From Gymnorhina tibicen (lineage: Eukaryota; Chordata; Aves; Passeriformes; Artamidae): a stretch of 64,000 bases of DNA. The notes below the pieces were generated by a model that did not search any database, was not told the origin of the DNA, and saw nothing but the letters and a program-made list of their open reading frames with translations. Both the position numbers and the translations under genes were made by a program. Positions within the stretch are counted from its first letter, which is position 1, and every line of letters starts with the position of its first letter. This document shows positions 10,901 to 23,500 of this stretch, piece after piece. The stretch covers positions 283,943 to 347,942 of the forward strand of contig VXAZ01009311.1 in NCBI GenBank assembly GCA_013399875.1. Direction: 5' to 3'.

Positions 10901-13900
10901 TTTATTTCCTCTCTCCAGCACTTTGACCTCATCTATTCTTTTTGCCTCCACTGGCTTAACCATTTCACCTCCAGAAAGACGTACATATAAAAAAGTCAAA
11001 AGCTCATGCTTACATATTATCTTGGCCATCAGCAAAATGCTGCAGCTGCTTAAACACAACAAGGGTGTTTCCCACCTCATGGTGCATCTTGCTTCAGTGT
11101 TTAGAGCCATAATGTGCATTTTTTCAGTACAGTATATTGAACCCTTCTCTTCTCTGACCCAGATTTGTTAATTTTCTGGGGTTTTTTTCACTCTGTTCTC
11201 CACCCTTCAATATCATCTATTGATTTTATGCTATTAACAGTCATGGCAATACTACTTACTAGTATCCTAAACTTACCCTACATGCTTACTTGCATTTTAT
11301 CATAAATACATAAAAAGTACTCTTGAAAATGTTTACAAAGGAAGATTCAGGTAAGACACACAGAATTCAGATCTGGTCTGGGACCAGAAGTTTTGGGAAT
11401 TATTTGGAACAAAATAGATCATCAGAGTCAGTAAAAAATATTTTATTTTCATTAAGCAAATGTTGCCTCAGCCTCATAGGTGCTTCTTTCCAACGTGGAA
11501 TATCTAAAGCAGCTAAAATAGTTACAAGGAGAGATTAAAGCAGATGGAATGACCTTTTAAAACTCTGCACTGACCTGTGGATTTCCTCAGAGGTACATCT
11601 GCATCTTCTTAGAAGATTTAGAGGGCACTTAACCTGCAGAAGTGTTAGGAATAGGGAGTATCTCTTTGAGGTGATTCTTTCAACCTCTTTTAGTGTAGTG
11701 AATATCTTGGCTACCAACATGGAATGCCATATCCCAGGCAGAAGCTATCCTTTGCATTTTCTGTGTGCGTCTGTGTAATCATATGCACTGTCACATGTTA
11801 TGCATTCATAACCTCAGGATCATGAGGAGATAAATCGCAGATAGTCATTAAAACAAACATATCTATAAAAGAATCCTTTATAACAAGTGACGAATTTAAC
11901 TTTCTTCCCCACATTATTGTCTGATCTGCAATATCAGTATTTGGCTTGCTTTTAAAGAAATGTAGATTCAATTCAAGTAATCAATTAACTAAAAATTCAC
12001 AGTTAAGCATGTTTCTCTATAAAACTTGAAAAAGTATCTTTAATCTTACCAGACTCCTCCACTTTATCTTCTACCCATAAATTACATTCACATCTGATGG
12101 AGCATCAGTAACATATGTTATGAATTCTTTTTACAGGTAATTCATTCCTTTCTTTTCAGTGTCTTTTTACAATTTTTTTAGGAATCATTAGACTCCTGGC
12201 TACCCACTTGAGAAGTTTCTTAATAATTCTTTTAAAGTCAGAAGTTTCAGAACATGTAGTGACCAAATTACTTTTTTTTTTTCCCTCCTTTCTTCCTTTT
12301 CATGTTCTTTCATGGGTATTGCTATTTCAGCCCCGAATCTTCCAACAATCCTTTACTCTCTGAACATTCACCTCAAGTCACATTGGACACAACAATGACT
12401 CCAGCACTTGACACCATCACTCAAGCCGAATATGATTCTGCAGGGTAGTGCTGAACATCCCAACAATGTGTCCATGCACAGGAGGTTTATTGCTCTAGAG
12501 GATTTGTAAATAAGATTTTGAAAAATGTAAAGAGAATTACTTTCTTCTAGTAAATTAGTTTCATTTCCAGTTGCATTTTGAAAGACTACTAGGTAATGGC
12601 AGATGAGGGTTTGAGTAATATGGGCTATTTTACAGCATAGACTAGAAAATAGAAAAAGTATTACAGGAAGGAGATTATATTTTATATCTACTTAACACTG
12701 AGATTGGGTTTTTTCTGAGTGTAATGACAAGAAACAGGAGTTTTAACTCAGTTGATAATTGATTTGTGTAAGGTCTGGTATTCCCTTCCTTCCCTAAATT
12801 ACCAAGATTTGAAGCAAAGCTCTTCCCCATTAGGGAGGAGTCAGAAGGTTTTGTGTTACCAGCAGCAAATAGTGTAAAGTGTCCTCAGAAGCTCACCTGG
12901 GCCAGATCCACAGGCCCATGCAAGCTCATGGGGTTTGGTGATTTCCAAATTAAGATTCTCAGGTAAGATTTGGTGTCTGTACCATCCAGGTTCAGCCGTA
13001 TCCATGTTTCCACATTTTTTGTCCTCTTTGGTTTTGCCGAATTATTTTTCCTTCAGACGACATGTTCAGGTCTACTCCTCTGTGGCACATGGGGTCCAGG
13101 AGGCACTCTTGAAATCCTTTCTGGCACACACAAACGAGTCATTACTGTCTATAATATATTTCTCTTTCACAGGAGTTCAACAGCGTCGTTTTCTCTGGAT
13201 GCTGTAGCTAATCCCCTGGCATATTAGTTTAGCACCCATTGCTTGTCATTCAACTTTGCTTTCCTTTCTGCTTTGCCACAGCTCAAGAAATTCCTACAGC
13301 TTTCTTTTCTTTTTTGTTTTTTTTTGGGTTTTTGGTCTGGTTTTGGTTTTGTTTTGTTTGGTCATTTGCAAATGTTTTATTTATTTGCTTAATTATTTCC
13401 ACTTCTTTGGGATAGTGGTAAGATGTCTTTGTCTATATTTCACTGTTTTGTTTGACACAAGAAGTGGCTGAACAAATTCAAGTAAAATAAGAGCTTATTC
13501 CACTCTAAGGTGTACACAAGACGTGACATTAACCCAAACTGATCATTCATAGAGGTTCACAAAAATCCCTCTCTTTATTACCTTTGTTCTTGAATTCCTG
13601 TTGATTTAAGGAAACAGGAGGTAATAGTGGAATTATTAAGAAATAGCTCTGTTCTTGAGACATTTTCAGACCAAATTTCAGACTCAAGAGATTCTATTAG
13701 CTCAGGTAAATGCTGAATAAACATCCTTTGTATGTTTATCAGCATTTATCTGAACCAGAAGCACATGAGAGTTACCTCATCACTTAGCTAACCTTTATGG
13801 CATATGAAATCAGCATCCTTTTCATAGGCTGGAGAAAGACATCACTCAAAACCCCTTGCTGTATTTAATTTTACTATTGAATAAAATATACACAGTAATA

Positions 13901-16159
13901 GGGTACAAAAGAAAAGACATGTTTATGCGAGAAGAAAATATATACAGGGAGATTTCCAGAAGAATGTTCAGGTAGATGTTACATGCATAAGTAAATACAG
14001 GAACCAATCATTTGATTTTTTTCTTATCACCACCATAATAAAAAGAAAATCCTGTTCAGGTCCCACAAGAGCTGCTGTTTTGATAGCATGACAACCAACA
14101 TGCTGTAATGATGTGATCTTGGGCTAATAAATAGCAACTCCTACTCTCAAACATCAGCTTTTGGAGTCACCAGCTCCCCACCAGTACCTGCAAAATTACT
14201 TAACTGCTTTGCATTTATGCTTTGGGACAGTCTAGGACAAAAATAATTTGGAGACTATTTACCTCCATTTTGATTTCTGCGCAGCATTTCTGTAGCTGCT
14301 ACAGTGAGAGAGTCTGTGGCAATAAATTCCTGCATCTTTATGCTAACAGGGGGCTTCAACCAAAAAAATATTAATCCTCTGTCTAGGTTTACAACCTTGT
14401 AGAAGGTCATTTGGCAGGGAGTGAAGATGCCCTGCAAAGGAGAATACGGAATGAGGGGTAAGTGCTCCACACAGAAAGCCAGAAGGGTCTTTCCCTCTCC
14501 CACTAGGTCAACACTAAACTTGTGTAGATGTCAGGAGGAAGGAATCCCTGTAGGTCTTGTGAAATCTGTGCCATGTTGTAACCACTCAAAGGGTCCCCAC
14601 GGACTCCTAAAGAAGCAGGACAGCATGGAGATACCTGCTTCTTCCTAAACACTCAGTGCATTTCATTTGTACTGCTAATGAGAGAACCGTGTGTTTTGTA
14701 CAGGCTTGTTTTGCAAAGTGCTCCTTTGATTCAATTTCTATGTGTTCCTGAAAAGATTAATCATAAATTTAAATGCCTCTGAGGCTAGAGTTATGGAAAG
14801 AAGTGTAATTGGTGTTCTGGACAAAGTGAAATCTCAGGCCTGATGCATTTAACAGGAAGTGTTTATTTTGTAAACAGGGGACAATAATAAACTCTACATG
14901 TACCTTAAGTACTTGAACCCTTGTCATGCCTTTTTCCAGGTTAAAATCCTTAAACCACCTGAATTCAGCACATGACAACCCAGTGTAATATCTGTGTGAG
15001 TTTCTAGAAAAGTTAATTTAATCAAAGGTGTTAACAGATCCTTGCTTTAACTACTTCTCCATGGTGGACTTGGTGAAGCCTTAGCAATTCACTGATAAAC
15101 CAATAATTGCCACAATCGTAAGAAAATAAAACAATGAAGAAGTTAATGTCCACAGACAAATTTCCCCAGCATGCAGCTATTACCAATAATTATAATATAA
15201 AATTACCAGTATTACATGACGTGAGGATCCTACACACCATTTTGACTGGAATGGAGCTCTGATCTGAGTGCAGCAATAGGGAAGGCAATTCTTCACTTCT
15301 GTTTCTGCCTGGAGAAGTTTGTGTAGAAAGATGGTCACTCTGAGTTCATACTATCCTTTTTATTGTGCCAACAGCTATCTCCCAAGTCCACAGGGCCAAG
15401 GCCTGGGCATGGAGGTGTTACTGTGGTCATTGCAAAGGGGCAGTGCTGACAGAGGAATGTGTTTTTTTGATCCAAGAACAGACTTCCTTTGGACAGAGGA
15501 TTTTTTTTTTTCTCTGCCGCTTCCCTGGCCAGGGGGGTTGACAAACCACAGATTATGAAATCCTTTGAATATGAAGGACAAAACACCATATTTAAATGTC
15601 ATGACTAACAAACACAAGAGCAAGTATTCTTCCTCTCACTTTCCACTTTCTGTGTGCTCAACTTGCAAGTCATTTGGTCTGGTACCACAGCCCATTAAAA
15701 CAAAAGAAACCAACATACTCTTAAAAAATAAATAGAGAAGAAAAAATACCCCAAATAATTGCTTTCTATTCTGTGTCATGTTTTAATTAAAGATAGCAGC
15801 ACCACAATCTACGATATATCTGGAAATTATTAGAAACCTTTTCCAGAGGCAAAAAGGATCAATACCTCTTTGTCTCACTGGCATAAAACATCTCTGTGTT
15901 ACTTCTTTCCTGCTGGCAAGAGAGAAAGTGGAAAAGTCTAAGATGGGAATAATAGCAGGACCGAAGGGGAGAGCCATGTGGCAGCTCAAATGAATGTGCT
16001 TTCTCTGTTGTATTTATTTTTAAAAATAAGCAGAGTGGTCTGCATTATCTGATTCCATCCCTGCCGTAGGTTTTACTCCCTTTGCATCAGGGGCAGCAGA
16101 GAGCACATGGAGCTACTGAGTCAAGACCTTGAAGAAGGGGAATGCAACTGAGGGTGAGA
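7902..16159. other. Long unique non-coding stretch
   Basis: No exon, RNA gene or transposon was recognised over about 8 kb. It contains simple sequence: a T17 run at 8,390-8,406, an alternating TA stretch near 8,933-8,944, and a G/T-rich low-complexity tract around 13,308-13,362. Open frames are short and fall on both strands. Confidence 0.5.
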
Positions 16160-16164
16160 TGAGA

Positions 16165-16245
16165 GGCTCGGGAGTCAAGTCCTGGCTTCCCTCCCTGACT
16201 TCACCATGGATGCGCCGTGTGATGCTGCTCCACTTCCTTGGAGTC
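16165..16245 (+). mobile_element. Ancient CORE-SINE 5' remnant
   Basis: The stretch GGGAGTCAAGTCCTGGCTTC followed by CCTGACTTCACC and CGCCGTGTGAT follows the order of the CORE region of old MIR-type SINEs. Those read roughly: agtcaggactcctgg, then gctctgcca, then gctgtgtgacc. The copy is very diverged and the identification is tentative. Confidence 0.4.
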
Positions 16246-16636
16246 GAGAAGGTGCATGTCTTATGCCTTGCACAACGATGACTGTGTCCTCCAGAGAGGA
16301 ATTTTTTGTTGACTGTTCTTGTCTGCACGAACTGACTTTGGCTTTCACCTTGTTGCTTTGTGAAGGACAGCTCGAAAGTGGTGGCACTTGCAGCTGTTTG
16401 TGCCTCACGTGACAGAGTTTGCAGCCATGGTCCCTCTGTGGCTCACAACCCAAATGTGCAGCTTGTGGGGTTCTTCTGGTTCATCTTGTTTTCCCCAGTT
16501 GCCAGTGGAGAGGAACAGGCACCTCTTGGCAAACACTGCAAATGAACCATGAGCTAAAAGAGCCTGATTTTTTTTATCCTAGTGTTAAAAGAAGATCCAT
16601 CCACGTTATAGAAACCTGGTGATAGACAGCATTAAA

Positions 16637-16705
16637 CTAGGCCCCAGTTTCCCCATGTGTAAACTGAGATAATGGGACAACAATTAATTATAACATACCT
16701 ATCAC
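16637..16705 (+). mobile_element. Ancient CORE-SINE 3' remnant
   Basis: CCCCAGTTTCCCCATGTGTA followed by AACTGAGATAATGG closely resembles the well-conserved 3' half of MIR-type SINEs (cagtttccccatctgtaaaatggggataat). It has the same orientation as the remnant at 16,165-16,245 and represents a later part of the consensus, so the two may be one interrupted copy. Confidence 0.5.
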
Positions 16706-17464
16706 CTTCCTGTCACCTTCTTCTTTACATGAGGGTACTGTGGCCCACCTGGGGAAGAGAACCCACGTCAACACACAGCCAAAGGGAAACATTATCCCCT
16801 TGTTTTCTGCTGCCCCTTTCCCTTTTCTTTACTTCTTGACTCTGTCTAGTCTGCAAAGCAAAAGGAGGTGGGACTGAACTTGCTGCACTCCCTGGCATTG
16901 CTCACAACAAAATGTGTGTGTTTCTGGACAAAAAAGGAATTGAAAACAAATGTTGCTTCAAAATTCATTAACTTCCATACAGTCCCCACAAATTTGTAAG
17001 TGAGTGGCTTCAGTAACACCAGATCATTAATTTCTTCACAGATTTTAAGAGTGAACAAGGCATTTTTTATGTCAAGCCTGGTGTCCTAAATAAAATGTTT
17101 TTCCTTCCTTCACATTTGTCCAACTCTCCTTCAATTGGAACATATATTTCCAAAGAAATCAAACCAGACCCCCAAATTCTTAGCTACAAGACTGCTCAGA
17201 TGACACTGTTGAACCATTTCTATTCTTAATTAACATTTCAATGAAAATTATAATGCCTAATCTTTCGAAAATATTTCTCAACAAAGAAATTCATCGAAGT
17301 AGCTGACCTTTCGGTCACAGAGTTAGTTACCTTTCCTCTGAATCACTCCTGGGCCTCGGGGTTTCAGGAAATTTCTCCCTCAGCCTCATCTTCCTCTGGA
17401 GAATTTCCCATCCCCTTTCATCCATGGGGTGTGATAGGATAATAGCAGCAATCCAGTCCTTATT

Positions 17465-17540
17465 GTCTGTATCTGCGGATGAAGAGTGCTGTATAAGTGT
17501 AAAGTGTTATTATTATTGTAAGGAAATAATAATACTAATA
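17465..17540 (+). mobile_element. Ancient L2/SINE tail remnant
   Basis: GCGGATGAAGAGTGCTGTAT followed by AAGTGTAAAGTG and a TTATTATTATTG run matches the 3' tail seen in ancient amniote L2-tailed elements (ggatgaaaagtgctatataag, then attattatt). Only the tail is clear. Confidence 0.45.
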
Positions 17541-20500
17541 AAACAAAATGAATCGAAGTCTTGTCTTCAGATGGTTATTTTAGCAATCCAGAAATCTAAA
17601 GCCCATGAAATAGACAATTAAGAGAGGTTAGATACTTAATATCAGTCGTTGTGTTTGGGTAGAATTTTGCAATAACGCAGCTGCTATAATAATACAGATT
17701 TTTATTTCTCCTTCCAGAAAGGAAGCGGTTGTGTTTTCGGAGAAGCCTGGAAGTCCTGCTGCAGAATGCAGAACTTTGTGTGCCTGCCTGTGCGCTCAAA
17801 CGGCCGCTCCTCTCCTGTTCCAACAGCTCCATCTTTGGGAGAGAAGAGGGGAAGCGTTCCTTTCCTTTAGCTGGCTTTTCAAACAAAAGAAACCTTGGAA
17901 ATCCTGTTTTGTCCTGGAATATCTTTTTTTCCTTCCCCTCTTTTCCCCATGCCTCTCCCCACATCGTTCCTCATCAGTTGGGGAATTAAAAACCCAAAAA
18001 CAATCTCCCCTTTCTCTCATTTCTGTCATAACTAAGGGCCAGAGACTCATTTAATTAGTCTCTCTTGTGTGGCTTACAGCCCTGTTCAAGGCAAACATTT
18101 ACCCCTGGGTTTCAGTGCTGTTGCTTAGCCACTGAATTTTCCTTTTTAATTTTTTTTGTCAGGAAAATGTGGTATCATGTTAATGGCTATTGGGGATCCT
18201 ACGGCTAAATCATAATCATAATTGTCTACACTAATCATAATTGTCTTGCTGTTGCAGTGTGCATCCCTCCCCCCTGTCAGCTCGCAGTCTCGTCCTGCTC
18301 CCTTGGACTGTGTGCTTACGTTGTGTATGTGCTCTCACAGGCAGGGTTGACATTTCAGTCATTTCTGTCTGTTGAGTATCTGGGCTCAGGAGACAGGGAC
18401 TTGAAGACCTTGTAGGAGGGGTCACTCTCTCTGTCTTCTCAATATCCTCATCCCAGAAAGCTCCCGTGAGGAAAGTCACTTTTATGTATTTAGAAGGGCT
18501 CACTTTTCCCTTTTAAAGTGAGACTAGCTGAGGAACAGGAGCTAGAGATCCAGATTAAGAGCTTCTCTTATCCACAGGCTGCTTTTAATTGCTGAGTTAC
18601 ATTTGAGACTCCTTTTTTCTTACCTCCTGAATCTTCCATGCCCTTCCTTGCAGTTGCCCATCTCCCGCAGAAGGGATTACATCTCTCCTTCACGTCTCAT
18701 AAACCTGAGGTTTAGGACATATTCAGGACAACAGAGGCTGGAGGGTGGGAAGCTTATGCTTTACACAGACCCAGAAGATGTTTTCTCTGTCCTAGATGAA
18801 GTGTCTCATCATTAGACCACTTTTCAAGAGGCAGTCAGTCATGAACATCTGTCTCTGTCCTGGCAGCAGCGATGATGAAAGGGAGACTCCTGATACAACA
18901 CATTTTGTGGTGATACGGTCAGCATGTGGCTGCCGACTAGATGGGGCTCTTCAAGTGACATAAATATCCTGAGTGCCTTAGGTCCTGATTAGGTAAATAA
19001 ATGCATTAAATACCAATGGCATTTAGAGCTAGAGGCCTGTAAGAAAGTGCAGCAAATACTAAAGTGCAAGAGAAAAAACAGATAGGGTTTGGTATGTTCA
19101 TTAATTAATCACTAGAAGGGAGTGGGGTAAAACTACAGGTAAATATAAAACTGTCAAACCCAGAGTCACTTTTTTGTTTCCTAAAATCTGAGAGGAGAAA
19201 AGAAAGAAAGGGGAAATTTAATTCCCAGCAACCACACAAAGGCATGGATAGAGGTCACAGAGAGAGCCAGTGTAAATTCTTTAGGAACAAGACAGAACCC
19301 AAGTTAAAAACAAACTGAGAAGCCAGGAAAGTCATGGAAGCAGACAGAAGCCATAATAACCTCAGAACAAGACTAGAAAGGGTTCAGGCAGAGAAAGTAA
19401 AATCAGAGCTTTCAGAGGCAAGATCATAAATTGCATGAAAAGTTAGCAAAGAAATAAAGAAAAATAGGTACTGAGTAATTGAATACAGCCCCAGAAATCT
19501 GGCACTGACATTCCTTTGCTAGATTTTGGCTGCTGAGTGTACATAGGGTGACATTAAACTCTGTGTCTCAACAAGGCCAGAGAACTTTCTGACAATTTAA
19601 CGCCATATTTGATTAAATTTCACTGTTAAGAAAATATTTCTGGTGTTCTTAAACCAAGTAGTTTAGATGCCCCTGTTGTGATCTAGCCTGAAATCCCAGG
19701 TAAGTCTTTAAACTCAGATCTCCTAAAGGCCAAACCAGTGACTTCAGTGTTTTTTGGTGTAATGAAAATAATTTGTATACAGGGTTCAATTCACCACGTG
19801 GGTTTTTGTTCAGAGATCCTGGCTTTAATGTCACTGGAGCAGAAACACATGTTGTCCTATCCCCACAGCTCTGCTGCATCCTAAGCACTCCAGCTCCTTC
19901 AAATTCATGCTGATAAAACCTCATTACTGTTCTGTAATGTACTTCTGATACACATTCCCATTTTCACTCTCATCTGAAATTGCTGATATTGGCTGTGATT
20001 TGAAGAATAAGTGTAAAAACAGCTGTGTGGAAAGATGACGTTTTCTTACAGTATTTTAGACACAATGTAGAACAAAACTTACCAGAAGTCTCCTGAGAAA
20101 GCCTGTACTTAAGGGAATTAATTGATAAAACTAATTCACAGGTTTATCTCCTCTCACAGTATTGCATGAAACAATAGTTTTTACTTCCCCAGTCCAAGGT
20201 TTCTTTTCCCCTTAACTGCTAGGATTGCAGTAAGATTTCAGCATCTGAATCCAGGAAATTTGGGCTCACTTCCAGCTTTGGAATCAGGCTGACCAGTAAA
20301 TCCTGCCACCATAATGCCACAGCTACTCACATTATATGATCCTGCCTTGCAGACAACTCCTGAACTCCTCAAGAGCTACATCTAAACCCTTAAATATTCA
20401 GTAATTACATTTATAGAGAGATATATACACATATTCATTGTTAATCACACCTTTCATTGGAAAGCTTTGGCACAAATCTGTGGACCTGACAAAACACGCA

Positions 20501-23500
20501 AACAGAGCAAAATGAAAAAAACAAAAATCAACCTTCTTAAAACTTTGTCCTGGGTGAGAAGGAAGTCCTGCATGTGAGGTTTCAGGGAAGTCTGTCTTCT
20601 GTACACCTCTACTTCAATTAATAGTGAGCTGAGCAGCATCCAGGGCAGGTTATCCTGCTGCTTGAACAGCCTCTTCCTCTCCTCAAGTATTTTTGCTTGC
20701 CAATCCCCTTTTGGAAGCAAACAAGCAAGTGGAATGCTCAGCACACAACCTAGAATATGACAGACACAGATCTGAGGTGACACCATGTAAGCAAAGCCCT
20801 CTGATGTTGCAAGAGGGAGAGGTAGTTATGCTTCCTCCTTAATATTATGGAAATGATGGGGAAAGAGTGAAGCATAGGTGCCGCCTTCCCCTAGAGAGGA
20901 AAGGGGCATATTAAATGTTTCTGGCACACTTAGGGATCTTTTTCAGGAATTGAGAGACTGAACTAAGTTTGTCCTTTCTCACAGAAAAGGAATAAAACAG
21001 ATGAAAGTCAAGTTTTAGTCCAGTAACATAATAATCTGATCACTCCTCTGATCCATAGGAAACCCAGGGATCCTTCTCCAGTATTAGTTGCCAATCCTTC
21101 TAGACATGGAGCTAAAATTTAACCTGAAGTGGTACTTGGTCCTAAAACAATGTCAGACTTCAGTCTCCCCTTCATATTAGTAAACAAAACCAGTCTCATA
21201 CATATTTGTAAAGGGCTTTAAGACATAGGTATGAGCCTTGCTCTACAAATTTATAATTTCTTTTTTTCAGCTGGACCCTTTTCCTCTGAGTAAATTGCAT
21301 TGCATAAGATTGAGTTCCTGTAAAACACACTTTCCCTTCCCTTTCAGAGGCCTTTCTGGAATTGTAAATATAAAATATGGTTACCTGAATATTGTTTGCA
21401 TCCATCATTTCCTCATTCTCCACAATGTCCCTGAGAGAAAAGCAGAAAATATAAACTCTGGTCTTGTCATGATAGGGGCTGTCCTCATTTCAGCCACTGT
21501 TTTCCAGTGTCAATATGAGATATAGGTGAAGAAGTGCTATCAAAGTGTTTCTTTGCTGAGATGTTTAAGATTACCAGGAATGATGGTGTTTTAAGTTAGC
21601 TGTTAACTTTGCACTGTATCAGTCCAGAAGAGATCCTGTTAGTGATTATCATGCTACATCTGAAGGGAGGCAGCAGCTGGCTGAGGTGCAGAACATTTTT
21701 AAACCCCTGAAATGGGTTTATTTATTTATTATTTATAACCATGGGATCATACAGTGAATATGAGGAGGACTTCAGCTTTCACCTAAGCATGGTGCTGCAA
21801 TGTGAAAGCCAGATGTGCTACCCCTGTGCAAATCACTCTGCCTTCTCCCTTTATCAATTTGCATCAGCACAGTTAGACCCTTGAGTGATGTCCAGCACCC
21901 CAAAAAGTAGGATAAGCACTGTCTGGGTTCTCCATTTGACTCTCAGATGTGCTGTGGATTGAGCGAACTGCTCTGCATGTCCAAACTTAATGTTTTCCTC
22001 TGCATTTCTGACTGGTTTGGCCATAAGCCCTTTGAGACAGTGGTCACTCTTCTTTCACTTTATGTTTAAAAAGCCAAGAATATTCTTACCTCTAGTGCAT
22101 TTGTTCTGTGGTGCTGTAAAAAAATAATAAATTAAATAAATCGTCACAGGAATAGACAGTGCAATAAAAAATACTCTGAAGTCAGATTTTGTTCTGAAAT
22201 ATATTTTGAAATTGTGGTAGGTTGAAACCAGGACAGAAATTTATAATTACTTTTTTATTTTTGGGGGGAGGGAGGATATTGGTTTTAGTAAATGAAATAT
22301 TTTATTTATAATCTATCTGTTTCTACCCTTAAATATTATTATTAAATATAACAAATCTATTTCTAAATTAATAATTTCCTAAACCAAACAAACAAGCAAA
22401 GCCCTCCAAGGCAGAAAGAGTTTCCATTTGATTACAATTTCTTGCTTCGGTTTTTTTAACAAAATGAATTTTTATCATAATTAATACATTCTCATGGAAA
22501 TGAATTCCAGACATCAGTATTTCATAATGGAAAAACATGTCCTCTTGTAATATTTGAAATTACTCTTGAAATGGCTCATCCTCCCCAGCCCTAAGTCTAA
22601 ACAAGTTCCACATTAAAGGTGCTCTGCCTTTGTGTATGTCCCTGGTGTAATTTTGAAATACTTGTCAGTGGCACCCTTTATACCTTCTAGAGATCCAATT
22701 ACACCTGAACTTCCAACTTACTGCCTCTAAAATGCTTCTTGCAAGAGGTGACAAAGAGTTTAAGAACATAAAAGGCTGAGAAAGTATCATCAGCAAAACA
22801 ATTTGACCCGAGACGAGATGGCCCCCTGATGTTCATATTACTGATTCAGACTGAAGGTAAGAAGGAAGAAGTGAAGTTTCTAATTTTTGGATAAACTGTT
22901 TGGTTTATGACTGTTATTCCCCTGGTAGATACCTGACTCTGGCACAAGTTTAATGATCCAAGTCAAGCCAAGGACATGGACTGGTCTGCAGAGAAATCTT
23001 GTCCTGCCTTCTCTGCCACCTGTTCTCTACTTGACCCTGCCTTTTATACCCTCCTTTGCTGCACTTTGTGGAAATTCAAATAGCTTTACATGTACACAGC
23101 TTCTTATTAGGGGTCTCAGCTGACAGAATAGATAACCTTCAGTGCTGCCTTAGGGTGGGGAATGAAACAAGGAGGAGAAAAGAGAGAAAAAATTAACCCT
23201 CTCCCCAAAGTCCCGGTGGAAAGTAAAGCGATGAGCTACCCTAACAGGACTTCTCTTCAGGGCATCCTCTGCAGGGCAGCAGGTGGTCACAACGATCAAG
23301 TCGAAAATGACAAAAAAAAAAAAAAGTCTTTTCTTCCTGTTTTCTTCTCAGTACAATTATACTTCTCATTAAGACTTCCTCAAATCTCCCCATTGGTAGT
23401 TACTGTTTATGTCACTGCCGGTGCTGGTTGGAGCATGCCTGATTAGGTGCAGGTGTTGCACACTAATTGGCCATTAAGTTTTGATGTGTATGTTCATGAT

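Noticed and set aside
22214..22236. Possible ERV LTR edge on the minus strand (GGTTGAAACCAGGACAG)
   Set aside because: It resembles the first bases of some bird LTRs, but no LTR sequence continues on either side, so chance is more likely.
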